In this document: in pieces, positions 46,701 to 60,300 of the stretch
Layout of the letters: the number at the start of each line of letters is the position of its first letter
Numbering within the stretch: position 1 is the first letter of the stretch
DNA from: Ciona intestinalis
Taxonomy: Eukaryota; Chordata; Ascidiacea; Phlebobranchia; Cionidae
Assembly: GCF_000224145.3 (NCBI RefSeq)
Contig: NC_020174.2
Location: forward strand, 2,427,725-2,491,724
Reading direction: 5' to 3'
Length of the DNA stretch: 64,000 bases
The notes under the pieces: model-generated
What the model was told of the DNA's origin: nothing
Databases searched by the model: none
Seen by the model: the letters and a program-made list of their open reading frames with translations, nothing else
Position numbers and translations under genes: made by a program

Positions 46701-49700
46701 GCAAACTACTGTGCCACGACGCTGGACTACTTCGGAAATGCTATGACTGCATCGCAAGATTATTATAACTAACTATAAGAATTATTCAAATTGACTGTAT
46801 TTTTTATTGTTCTGAAAACGTGCAAAAATTGTAACAGAAAAATAATATCTTTTCATTTCATTTAATTACAGAAAGCTAAAATTTTAATATTTTGCAACAA
46901 AACAGAGTAAACAGTTGCTAGCGATAGTTATTTAACATTTTATAACAAAATCTGTTGTTTCAATAGCATAGGCAATATTTCTATTAAAACACACTTACCA
47001 TTCCCCTAATGCTTCCAAACACCTCATGTATCCAATCTTATGTTCGCTCATTCTTTCTTCTCTCATTTTCTCATCGGGACAATCAACTTCAGATAACGGA
47101 ACTCGTAACTTGGTGTGGTAGGCGTTCTTTGCTTCAACCCATTTATGTAATCTCTCATACCATTCAACGTTGATATTATGCTGTTGCTGAAATGCATTAC
47201 GTGTTAGCTATAGTACTGTGGGGTAAGATGGGATATCATTAGGACATAAATCCCAATGCACATAAATCAAAATATAGTACTGTGGGGTAAGAATAAGATG
47301 GAATATTCTTAGCACAAAAATCCCAAAATTTTTTTAACAATAAACAAAGCACTTATGAGTTGTAATGATACAGTTATATAATTCTTTAAATATTCTTTGT
47401 TACCAGATTTGACGGAAAAAAAGAATAAAAACAAGTATTATCTTATCCCACCCTACTATATATGTTCAGTTAGAAATTGAATTATTTATCAAAAAAACTG
47501 TTTTTAACAAAGTCTGTATCCAATCTTCCCAGACCAAGTGAAAAAACTTCATGGTTCGCCGACAGAAAACCAATTTAACACAAAGTACTGTATATATTAT
47601 ACCACTAATCATAATGGGTAGTAAATTAAAATGGGTCGTGGCCAAAAACGTTTAAACAGTCCTGATTTATAATATTATCTTTTGCATTGCATGCTGTGTG
47701 TATGTTCAGTTTAATGATAAATGTTACCACAAAACTGTATTTAATATAAAATTTGTTTAATTTTCTTTTGCTGAAATGCATCACATGTTAACACTAGAAA
47801 AGATAAAAACAATTTTTTTAAGGTAAATCTGATTACGTTTGGTTTCTGTATGGTGTTGATGTAACATTGAAGTGCTCCATCTGCTGCTTCTGGTTGACCA
47901 AGTTTACTGTTGATGCTGTTAGATATGATAATAAAGATGTTAACACCATCTTTAATTAAACTAATAGAGTACTGTAGGGTAGGATGGGATACTGCTACGG
48001 CCAAATACCATATTTTCTGATCATGTTTTGAACAATTAACAACACTCTTTTAGGGTCATGAAGCTACAGTTACATAAATTGTGATATTCTATGTTTTCTA
48101 CCAAACAAAAAAAATGTCCTATTTTACTCTATCCTACTGTACATTCTGTTAAAAAACCTATGTTGAAAATTTAAAAAGCACCACTAATTCAGATAGAATT
48201 TTTGAATGTTACATCCGTGAATGTTAAATCTGTAATAAAAAGCCTTGGTTTATTGCATCATTATAAAATTTCTTTTGTTGTTTCACATGATAATTGTATA
48301 GTATAAACTCTATAAAGTCTGTTAAATTGCTCAGGTTTATAAAAAGTTGAAAAAACACTGATCCTAACATTAAAAACAAAGAAAAACACAATATTAATAT
48401 ATTTACTTGATCAGATCACCAATGACAGCACTTGATTTATTTTTGCTGAACTCCAGTTCCTTATAATGTAAAGCTTTGGCAAACGCTCTACATCTTGATG
48501 CTGTTTCACCAAGTAAAGCTACACCATTGTCATCAGACATGGGTAGTGGGCCCTGAAACAACATTACAATTAATACATTATATAAACAGATTAAATCGTA
48601 CCAGTGTTTCCTAGCCTTATTTGCGTTTACGATTTTCAGAGCTACCTAACAGTCTGTCTCTAGCTGTGTGTATCAAAATACCCAAAAAAAACATTTTTAT
48701 TTGGTTATATTTCATTTTTACTTTATTCACCAATTTTTCAACTTTTATTATTTTTATAACCTTTTTTACCATCAATTTTGTATATTGCGTTACTCAGACT
48801 ATACTTTTATTAATAAAGCCAAGTCTTAGTAATTTTTATGTTTTAGCAGCAGTATGCAGCATCAAATAATTTAAAATGCAAATAACAACTTACAACACTG
48901 TATGGAGCAGCATTTTTTTTAAACTGGGGTTACTTTATCCTCGTATTTAGAGGGTAAATGAGCTACCAATCAAAATCCGCAGAAAAATTGTGCAAATTAT
49001 AGTACTTTACCAGACATTAAAACTCATGCCAAAGAGCGAGCGCATTTGTTGCATTAAATATAATTGATGTAATTAGTTGTTTTCGCTTTTTAATAAATGA
49101 GCGCCATCTGTTGAAGGTAAATTTGATAAGCATCTTTGTTAAGGGTAATGCATAAAAAAAAGATTAAGAACCACTGATATAGACCTTATCTGTGTGTTCC
49201 ATAAACTCTGCAAGGTTAAGTAAAGTGTGAGTGACTTCCGGTGGTACGTCGGGTGCAGCAAGTGCCATCTGTATGCAAGTGATCAACTCATTCTGTTGCC
49301 CTTCATCCAGTTCACTCCAACATGACAGGAATGATGCATTGAATAAATGTCTGGGTGAAAAAGTAAAATTTATTTTTATTGGAGAAAGGATATGTGGAAT
49401 TTATTAAAAAAGTCAATAAAAATTTATTTAAATTGTATTTTTGATATATTATACCCCACAAGAACAAGTATCGGCAGTACAGCCACAATATTAATAAAAA
49501 CAATTAACATGTATTGTGAAAAAATACAATATTTAAGTTGCATATGACTGCAACAGTATGTAGTAGAATTTTTAACAATATATAGGCACTGGCTAAATAT
49601 AACTCGATTTAGAAAAACAACAGTCATTATAACAGAGATGTTTGGTTTCATATGCCCGCTTATGAGTTACCATCTGTGTAACATTGTGGGAGATTTTCTA

Positions 49701-52700
49701 TCCATTGACAACTTATACAACCCACTAGCGATCAATGGGTTAGAACAATTTCCAATAAGTGACTAGAACTCTAGCCCTAGACACACACACCTACAATGGT
49801 AGCAACATGCTTGGAAAAGTAACCCTTGGGTTAACGACATGCACGCGAAGCACTGTGCCATAGTGTTGTTAGTGGTTTAAGCGTCAATACGTGTATTGAA
49901 ATATTCTTAAGTAACAATGGCTGTAGCCTTATTTATTTATAAATTGCGTTGTGTATTAGAAGCTATTTAAATATAAGTATAATGGTTTGGATGTTTTTAT
50001 ACATAGTAATAATAATAGATTCCTCACCTTGCTAATGGAGTGTAAGTCTTGGCGAACGCAGAGCAAGCTTTTAATGCAAGAGATGGAGATTCTTTTAATA
50101 ATTCAACACTTAAATGACGCAAACATTCTAACCAATCANNNNNNNNNNNNNNNNNNNNNNNNNNNNNNNNNNNNNNNNNNNNNNNNNNTGTGAGTGACTT
50201 CCGGTGGTACGTCGGGTGCAGCAAGTGCCATCTGTATGCAAGTGATCAACTCATTCTGTTGCCCTTCATCCAGTTCACTCCAACATGACAGGAATGATGC
50301 ATTGAATAAATGTCTGGGTGAAAAAGTAAAATTTATTTTTATTGGAGAAAGGATATGTGGAATTTATTAAAAAAGTCAATAAAAATTTATTTAAATTGTA
50401 TTTTTGATATATTATACCCCACAAGAACAAGTATCGGCAGTACAGCCACAATATTAATGAAAACAATTAACATGTATTGTGAAAAAATACAATATTTAAT
50501 GTTGCATATGACTGCAACAGTATGTAGTAGAATTTTTAACAATATATAGGCACTGGCTAAATATAACTCGATTTAGAAAAACAACAGTCATTATAACAGA
50601 GATGTTTGGTTTCATATGCCCGCTTATGAGTTACCATCTGTGTAACATTGTGGGAGATTTTCTATCCATTGACAACTTATACAACCCACTAGAGATCAAT
50701 GGGTTAGAACAATTTCCAATAAGTGACTAGAACTCTAGCCCTAGACACACACACCTACAATGGTAGCAACATGCCTTGAAAAGTAACCCTTGGGTTAACG
50801 ACATGCACGCGAAGCACTGTGCCATAGTGTTGTTAGTGGTTTAAGCGTCAATAAGCGTATTGAAATATTCCTAAGTAACAATGGCTGTAGCCTTATTTAT
50901 TTATAAATTGCGTTGTGTATTAGGAGCTATTTAAATATAAGTATAATGGTTTGGATGTTTTTATAATAGTAATAATAATAGATTCCTCACCTTGCTAATG
51001 GAGTGTAAGTCTTGGCGAACGCAGAGCAAGCTTTTAATGCAAGAGATGGAGATTCTTTTAATAATTCAACACTTAAATGACGCAACCATTCTAACCAATC
51101 ATCTTTCGAGACACGCCGTGTAACTGTCCATGCCTATATTAGGATATCATTTTATTTTACTGAATTTTTATTTTGAAATAATCGCGAATTGTATAAAAAT
51201 AATATTTAAAAATAAACAAAAAATATACAGAAGAAATTGCAAAGCATGTACTAAAGTATGTTATCTTCTTAGCATGAGGTACACATAGTTTTTAGGGATA
51301 AAGATGTTCAAAGCAGGTAGAAGTATGTTTAGAGAAAAATCATTTTATGTAGGCCTATACTGTGTATTGATAAAAAGCATTACAAAGACAAAACAGGTAT
51401 TACATTAAAACTATCTATTGTAATATGAGTACTATACACGATTCCTGTACCTTTTGCAAGTTACTTGTATGAATGCGAGTTTTCTTAGTAAGCGATACAT
51501 CAGATGATTGTACAGAAGTGTCTTCAACTTTTTGAATGCCCGACCATAAGAATGCATCTGTATCTTGCCGCAATATACCCTGCGTTATGAATAAAAATAA
51601 GAACTCTTGATTTTTGACTCTTCAGCTAAAAAAACGTTTTTTAATGCAGCCAATAGAAAAAATAGGTTAAATTTATTTTTTTTTATATAAGAATGTGCAA
51701 AAATGTCATATTTAATTTACTACATAAAACTAAAAAAATACGAATTAACTACATAAAAAAAAAGAAAAAAAAAAGGAATTTACCAAATAGAACTGAAATT
51801 ATTTAAGTTGCCAATAAAGAAAATGCAATGACAAAAACAGACAAAATGAGTTAAAAAATTGATACCTTAGTAATTTGAGATACAAGACTTTCATAAAGTG
51901 AACTTGAGATTTTGTGTTTCAACATAAGCTGGTCAACCATTTGTACAAATACAGAGAACCTTAAATAATAATTTTATGTGAAAAAACAGTAAATGGTATA
52001 GCTATATCAGCATGGAACAAAGACATTAATATTGTAAAATAAAGTTTGGAATAAAAACGTGGCATTTAAAAATATAAAACCTATTTTTTTCTAGTTTTAA
52101 ACATTGCAGCTTTTAGTTAACATGGCATAAACTTTATTTAACGTTTTAATACAGTAGTGAAGACCAATAAAAGCGATGAAAAGAAGGGAAGTAGAAATAG
52201 ATGACAGTCAATACACTTTAAAAGTTGAAACATTTGCATTTGAAACTAGCTCCACATACAGTAAGTGTGGATTTTAAACTAGCCTTGCAACACCAAATAA
52301 TTAGCAGTTTTAAACTAGTCACACACTTGAAAACTTGTGGTTTTAAAATGGCTACACACTTGAAAAAATTGCCGTTTTGAAATTGCTATACATTTAAAAA
52401 ACTTGCAGTTTTAAACTAGCCACACACAGAAAAAAATAGCCGTATAGAATGGCCACACACATCATGTAGAATGGCCACACACATCGTTTGACACATGTAA
52501 TAATTTGAGATTTTAAACTATCTACAAACCATATTCCTGAAACTTACCTTGATCCAAACTGTCGGATAGCAGAGCATAAAGTACGGACAGCTAATGACTG
52601 TAGATCAGGAATTGTATCAATTACATTAGCAAGTGGATGAACCACCAATGACATATGTTCACACAAGTCAATGCATTCGCACAACGTACATAATGTTTCA

Positions 52701-55700
52701 AGGATTGCACTGGAAAATACAATGATTTTAAATTGGTTATACTTTTTAAAGAAATTGTATTCGACTTCTGCAAAATTTACCAGTCAAGCTATAGGCCTGG
52801 ACATTTTTTTATCGAACACATATTTTTTACCAAATGTTATTTAAAATTATTCTATAAAATTCATATTTTCCGCTATCAATATGTTTAAGTGTCTGTCAAA
52901 TGATCAATAATAGGCTAGGGAGCCAAAAAATATTGCCTAATCTTGTAGTTTACTTGAAGTTTTTGCTTCAAATTAAACATATCAAATTTAAACATATATA
53001 TGTTTTAAAATTTTTACCTTTTTATATTAATAGGTGTAGTAGTAGCACGTAGTAGTTGCATCATTGGTGGAAGCAACAGGTGACTGTAATCATCTATATT
53101 TACCCCAAACACTTGTAAAGCATGGAGAAGCTAAGATAAATGCTTTTGTTTTATAAAGTAGTATTTTAGTAATAACAACGAAAGACACTAAACGATAAAT
53201 AACTAATAGTTCCTAAAGGGTTGTACAAATTTTAGGAATGCATAAAAAGTAAAACTTAAGCAAAAACAATCATCCATAAAGTTACATATTTAGGGGCTGT
53301 ATAAAAAAACACACAGGATTATTGGAACTTTAAAGTTGTCTGCTCAATAAATGACATTTATTCATAAAGATAGAAGAAAAATATTATAACTTTGAAAATG
53401 TCCAATATATAAATGACATTCATTTGAAAAAATAGAAACAAATATCATAACATTGAATTTGTCTGTTAAATTAATGACATTCATTCATTCCTAAAATTAA
53501 ATACCAATATCCTAACTTTAGAACTGTCTGTTAAACTAAAGTCATTAATTTATAAAACAGCACAACAATATTATAACAATAAAATTGTCTGTTAAATTAA
53601 TGACAATCATTCATTAAAATAGTACACCAATATTTTAACATTGAAAACAAAAATTATTAAAAAAAATATCCAAAATAGCAGACCAAAATGATAACATTGA
53701 TTTGTTAAAAATAACATTCATTCATAAAATGTTGAAACCAATTAAATTCTTACGTCAAGTGTAACAGTTTTTCCCGGACTATCATCATATAGGAATATCC
53801 GCAGGGCATGAGGAATTATTTGGGGAAGATAAAGTTTAAACTCAGAGGAGAGAGCGGATGCTATTTTCTCCGAGAGAGAGAGGAGGATGCTCTGCATCTC
53901 ACTCCCCACCCCCCAGTGCTCCTGTAAAAAAAATTCAAATCTTTTATAAAAATTTTATAATTTTTTCAAATTTTGATAAAAATAAAATAGCATATTTATT
54001 TTAAAACTTAAATTTACATACTTTTTTTTAATTATATTTTTTGATAGTTGAAATCTTTTAGGAGAATTTTTACAATTTTTTCTAAAAATTAGGATAAAAT
54101 TAGCTTATATATATATTTTAAAACTTCTATTTATATATACATTTAAAAAAAAGTTATTATTTTTGATTAAAATAGCTCACTGAGAACTTAATTTCAAACT
54201 TTCTGGCGTGCTGTGAGACCCCAATAACATGGAGTACATAAGAGATATATATATATATATATACCTATAAATAATACATACATATACAAATATAAATATA
54301 TACATACAAAACAATAGAATCCTTTATACTTAACATATCCGTTTATAACAAATCTGTGCAAAATGTTAAACAATCTATGGTTTTATAAACACTTTACATA
54401 AAGGGAAGCAGAACCTATTGTTATAACAATAGTTAAACCATATTCAAACAATGGGTATGAATGGCACCTGCCTCTCGCGTAGAGGTTATGGGTCTGAAGC
54501 TATATGTCTTTGGGCAAGACACTTATCAGTAATTTCTTAAACACAGTGGTCACTTAAATTGCTTTGTGTCTACATTACACATTACATTATAGAAGTGAAT
54601 AAGTTCTCAAAACAATTTCCCACTAAGCTACATACATGGTAACTCCTAAGCGGGCATGAGGTATATAAAACAAAACACACATGTTATAGCAACTGTTGAC
54701 GCCTTGCCACAGAAGAAAATTTAATTTCATTTATCGATATTGAACAATATATCCACGAACCTTAATAACAACAAATATCCGATCCATGAATCCTCGAGCG
54801 TGCTGTTTCACTGTGCTGATGATAAGACCCAAGTTCTTGAACAAAAACTATACAAAATATATGTTTTATGTTGCTTAACTAGAAAGCTAGCCAACTTTTT
54901 TAAACAAATTTGTGTTTCTTTTTTATTAAAAAATATGTTGATTTTTTGACCGCATTGTTTTTTTAACAAAAATATGTTTAATATATTAATGGAAAAAGAT
55001 TGAAAGTTTTTTAAGATCAAAAGTTATTTTATTGCGATGGTATGAAACATAATCCAACATTTTTTACTTTTCCCAATATTTTAAGTTTAATAATCAATCA
55101 GGAAAACATCATATACTAAAACTAATCTAATAAATATAAATTTGTAAACATAAATTCAATTTCAGAAATATTAATTGAGAAAAGTTTCCTATCATCTTTT
55201 TTAAAGAAAAAAATATTGAATGTAAAGTTAAATCTAAAACTTTTATAGAAACTTTAAAAACTAAATAAAAAGTTTGTAAATATTATTAAAGCTTGATATT
55301 ATTAAAAAAATCTAACAAAAAAACAAAATATGTAAAAACACACAAAATATTTTGTATTACCTCTCTTATGCTTGGATCACAAGTTTGAATAGTTGATAAA
55401 TATGTTGGTATTATCTCTGGTAGATAAGGTACACACTTCACGTTTAATGATTCAAACATGTGATTGACAGCCTGCAAGGAAAATAATATTATCATTTTAT
55501 ATATTGTGAATATTAGACGTCTTTAAACCAGGTGTATTAAAATCAATATTTTAATGGTATTACATGTATTAATTTAAATATTTTAGTACAGTAGTGCACA
55601 CAAAATAAAAAAGCATTGAAAAGAATAACACAATAAAACGCCATTATTAAATGGCAAAAAAACACAGTTTTGATATGCTCTGTGCCCAGACAAAAACGTA

Positions 55701-57317
55701 GTTCAATAAATACAGCAATTGTTCCAACCCAATAATGCCTTTAATCCAGAAAAAATATTCACCCACAAAGTTACATACATGGTAACCAACCCCATGAAGA
55801 TAAAACAAGATTTATTCATTATTAAACATTATAGACCATACTTGTATGACATCTTTATGATGTGAGGATAACAATGGATCACGTAATACACGCATGAGAG
55901 TTGTTATGGCAACAGCAGGATAAAAATCTTCTGATGTTGTTCCAATTGAAACTAGCATTTCATTTACATTGAAATCTGCATACATATAAAGACACAATGT
56001 GTTATTGTGTAACATTGGTATACAGTATGCACATTAATAGTAGAAAATTCTCATGCAACTCAGGTTTTATATACTGGTTTGAGTCCGGTATGTTTACAGA
56101 ATTATACAACGTCCTCACGACCCAAAAGGAGTGTTGTTATAGTTAATTGTTTAAAGTATATTTAGGAAATCTGGGATTTTATGAGACAACAATATCCATC
56201 TTACCCTACAGTACGATAACATCTCAAATTTAAAAATTTCTCTAAAATATTAGTTAAAATATCACAAACCGGTATCTTTCTTTACTCTTCGTTCGTTGGC
56301 ACCAACAGAAACATCTTCAGTTGATCCTTGGTTCATTTTATGTTTGAACGGATCTAATGTTCCAATCAAACCAAGCACTTTCATAACCTGTTATATAACA
56401 TTTGTAACTTGGCTAAATAGTTACACAGATATATAGTCTATTTTTAAATACGCACAAAACAGCATTTACAATCTAATGTTTTAATCAAACAAAGTACTTT
56501 CATAACCTGTTACATAACACTTATATAAACACGTCGAAATTTTATACATTCATTAGCTTTTTATTTTTTAAATGTTTTTTTTTATTTAGTTTGCCAACAT
56601 TTTTTAAAAATGGTCACAACGTTTTATTTTATTCTACATGGGGCATTGGCCAACATGGGACATAAGGTTCAGGCCGGACGCATTACCCTGACACTTTACC
56701 CTGACACTTACCTACACTGACACTTATTTATGGACAAGTACGTTGGAGCAATGGTATTACAAAGATTTTATGTGCCATAAAGTGTTTTACCAAAACTATT
56801 ACAACAAAAAACACATACAGTGTCATTACTGTCCTTATTTAAGTGTCATAACAAAGAACATATACATCTATCAGTTTATGCAGTAGTGTTTAGCAATGAA
56901 CCCTTTATTTTTCGTTTACGATTTAAGTGCCTAACATCCTACCCCACAGTACTATATATATATATATCTGGCACCAATACATAGTGGTTAGCGCGCCGGC
57001 CTCGAATCCAAAGGTAATGGGTTCAAGGCTTGACGCTGCTACCATTGTGGGCGTATGTGTCCTTGGGCAAAACACTTAACGGCAATTGCTCCAACCCAGT
57101 GGTCACTGGGTTGTCCAAATTATCAGCCATACATAAAAAATTAAAAAATTAAAAAAAAAATAATCACCCACATAGTAACATACATAGTAGCTCTTAAGCT
57201 GGTGTTAAATGTGTGTTATATAACTACTGTCGTTTTCCAGCCACGCGATGATGAAGTAAGTTACATTCATTTCATTCACTATATATAATATATATATATA
57301 TACACACGTATAACTAT

Positions 57318-57357
<40 letters not shown>

Positions 57358-60300
57358 TATGAATCACTTACTTCTTTTCGAAATGCCAAGCTTGGTTCAG
57401 TTTTAAGGAACCCCAGTAAGACATCAATTAACATGGGACATTTAAAATAAGGTTCCACCACATATCCAGTGCTTTCCACTATCTTACCAAGTGTCACGAG
57501 GGCAACCTGTACAAAACAAAATCTCTTATTCTGTTGAAAACTCGGTAAAAGTGTGTAACATAATTTCTTTTCATCTTTTTCTGTCAATAAATTTATTTCA
57601 AGTCATGCTGAAAATTTGATATTTTTATAGTACTAACATAGATCAAACCATAAACAAATTTGTTTAAAAAAAAATATGCATGACTGTGTCACCAGTATGT
57701 ATAAAGTCTAATGGTATGTATAAAGAATTTACATTAAAATTACCAGTATGTATAAAGTTTACCAGTTTATATAAAGTATATACATTTCATTTATCCCATT
57801 GGCATAAATACTTCATTCACCCATATAGATTTGTCCACTATTGCAAAATATCATTCACCCTACGCTGTACCATTTGTCCAAGCAGCATTAATTGGGAAGA
57901 CATATAGTACTGTGGGGTAAAATGGGATACTGTTAGAACCTAAATCCCATATTTCCTGATCGTATTTTAAACATTTCACAATGCTATTTTAGGATCACAA
58001 GGCTACAGTTTATAACTGTTTAAATATTTTTTACCAACAAAGGGGACGAGAAATTAGAGTAAAAACATGTCCCATCTTACCCCACCCCAGACCCTACCAT
58101 AACTAAAATAGCTTCTAACAATTAAATTTAAACTTTAAATTACCTCTCTCTTTGTAAAACAAGACATTTCCTGCAGCATTGATAATATGATGGGGAAAAG
58201 ATGGTCCGTTACAACGCTCACGTCCTTTCCTCCAACCTCAGCGAGGTCACCGATGGTTCTCATCATACCAACAGACACAGCAACTGTTTGTTCTTCATCA
58301 CTTAGTTTCATTAACAAGGTCTGGTAAGGGTTGACGTAAGTTTAGAATTTTTTTAAAAAATAAAACAAAAAATTAACACCAATTTTTTTAAATAGTTAAA
58401 AATTTTCTTATAATGTTTGACGTTTATAGTTCTTTGATGTTAGCTTTACTTAAAACAACTTCATCTGCTGCCGGGTGTCCATACATACAAACAGAGCCAA
58501 AGTACATAATTTTCAACGTAACTATCCATTAGGTTCCTTATGTTTAATGACTATGAGGTGAACTGCCTTTTAACAATGTGACCTTAAATTTTTGCCAACT
58601 TTAAAAAAACGCCTGTAGTATACTTGTGCTTGTTAGTGGTAACACACATGAAATTGGGGGTATATCGTAAAGTATACTATCTTCACATCAAACGGAATTA
58701 ACCAATACAGAACAGAATCGTATGGGAACCAACTTTGCTTGGGGTTTTGTTTAAAAAACATGCAAACATAATGTATTTCTAAGTTTCGTTTTAAATTAAA
58801 AAAAAAACACTTTATTTTTATGACTGCATGTCAGAACAGAATCGTAGGGTAAACAACTTTGCTTGGTTTAAAATTTAAAAACAGCACAGGAGTAAAAATA
58901 TGCAAACATAATTTTTTCGTTTTAAATAAAAAAAAAACACATTATTTTTATGACTGCATGTTAGAACAGCATCGTAAGATAAATCCCTTAGCTTGGTATT
59001 TTGTTTAAAATTAAAAAAAAAAACAGTAAAAAAATTTAAACATAATCCCTATTTTCGTTTTAAATTAAAAAAACACATTATTTTATGCTTGCATGTCTAT
59101 ATGGCCATTTTTAATCCTTACCTTTATAGTTTCTATTTTCTATTTAGAATACCTTTATAGTTGGTACAACATAAGCCTTCATTACATTCGGTGCATTTCG
59201 TGCAAGATGACCAATTAAACGTGAAGCTTGTAATTTATTTCTTCCAATCCCACTGTGTTCAAGTTCAGCCACAAGCTGAAAAATAAGTCAAGAAAAAATA
59301 AGTCAAGCTTAGATTATAAACATTGCGGCAAAAATATTGGTCAAGCTAAATTATAGATGCCAAAAATATATGTACATTTGTTGTTGTGAACCAAAACTAC
59401 TCTAAGTTTCTATTATAGGTACGTACGTGAAAGTTTAATAAAATATTATGCAAATGAATTGTTAACAAGAGTGTTTTTGTTTTTTGTTAAAAAAGATTGT
59501 ATTAATAAATACTACAGAAAAAAGGCATATACATTTATGACATAAAATTATGAACCTTAAGATTTGTAAATAAATATAACCATAATTTGACATTATATAT
59601 ATATAGTTTTTTTGATAAGTAAGAAAACTATTCACTTTCATTACCTGTATATGAGTTTTTCGTAGCATAGGCATCACATAAGCTGGGTTCAACTCAGATA
59701 ATCTACCAATAGTTTGAATTGCTAATTCTTGAACCTCGAATGCTTCATCATGCAGGGCAACAAATAACAGGTTTAGATTCTCAGACTGCAAAATAAAGAA
59801 ATATATAGATGGTAACTTTTAGCGAAGCATTGTAGATTAATGTAGAGAACAGGTGTCTTTTAAAAAGTCATCATTTTAATTTTGGTTTTAAAAAAAATGT
59901 TTTTTTTAAAAACAGCCTAAATTTTTTTAAATCTTGTAATGCAACAGTAGTAATAGTTGGCATACAACAGCGGTTTTCAAATTTTTTTGCATTGTGGACC
60001 TTTTGCAAATATTTTAATATTTCGTGGCCCTATAAAAATCAAAGAATGCTATTGAAAAAATGCAAAAACCACACCAATAAAAGAAAAGCAAAAATTGCAG
60101 ACCCTCTAAAACTGAGGAATGGAGCCCAGTTCGTTGAAGAACCTTAGTTTGGGAACCGCTGGTGTAGAACTTAATTATTGTGAAAAAGTAAACAGTTAAT
60201 CTAAAAAGATAATAGTTTAACAATCATGATATGTTAAATTTGAATTTAATAGGAGTCCTAATGACATACAACCAATATGTATAACAGATTGAAACAAATT

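Larger units (their letters stand above)
49226..50138. repeat. duplicated segment, copy A (partner 50189-51101)
   Basis: Aligns to 50189-51101 at a constant offset of 963 bases with scattered single-base differences and one- or few-base indels. Contains part of the exon at 49185-49350, a SINE remnant and a truncated copy of the next exon. Confidence 0.9.
41137..51579 (-). other. MTOR: mTOR exons 19-33 of window: end of HEAT and FAT domain
   Basis: Exons: 51451-51579, 50991-51133, 49185-49350, 48407-48552, 47837-47915, 46999-47186, 46176-46395, 45108-45293, 44326-44451, 43786-44024, 43269-43386, 42811-42925, 42506-42594, 41746-41852, 41137-41233. Anchors: '[20 protein letters not shown]', '[17 protein letters not shown]', '[16 protein letters not shown]', '[20 protein letters not shown]', '[16 protein letters not shown]', '[16 protein letters not shown]', '[20 protein letters not shown]' and '[20 protein letters not shown]'. 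Exon 42506-42594 encodes an acidic Ser/Asp-rich linker that replaces a longer low-complexity stretch in vertebrates. Confidence 0.92.

Noticed and set aside
48621..48869. Plus-strand hydrophobic open frame in an mTOR intron
   Set aside because: AT-rich T-runs give Phe/Ile/Leu-rich translations throughout; no supporting signal.
56972..57060. tRNA gene
   Set aside because: A- and B-box-like sequences are present, but the cloverleaf is not intact and the unit is repeated throughout the window as the SINE head.
57284..57356. CRISPR-like or coding repeat
   Set aside because: It is a plain TA microsatellite with no spacers.
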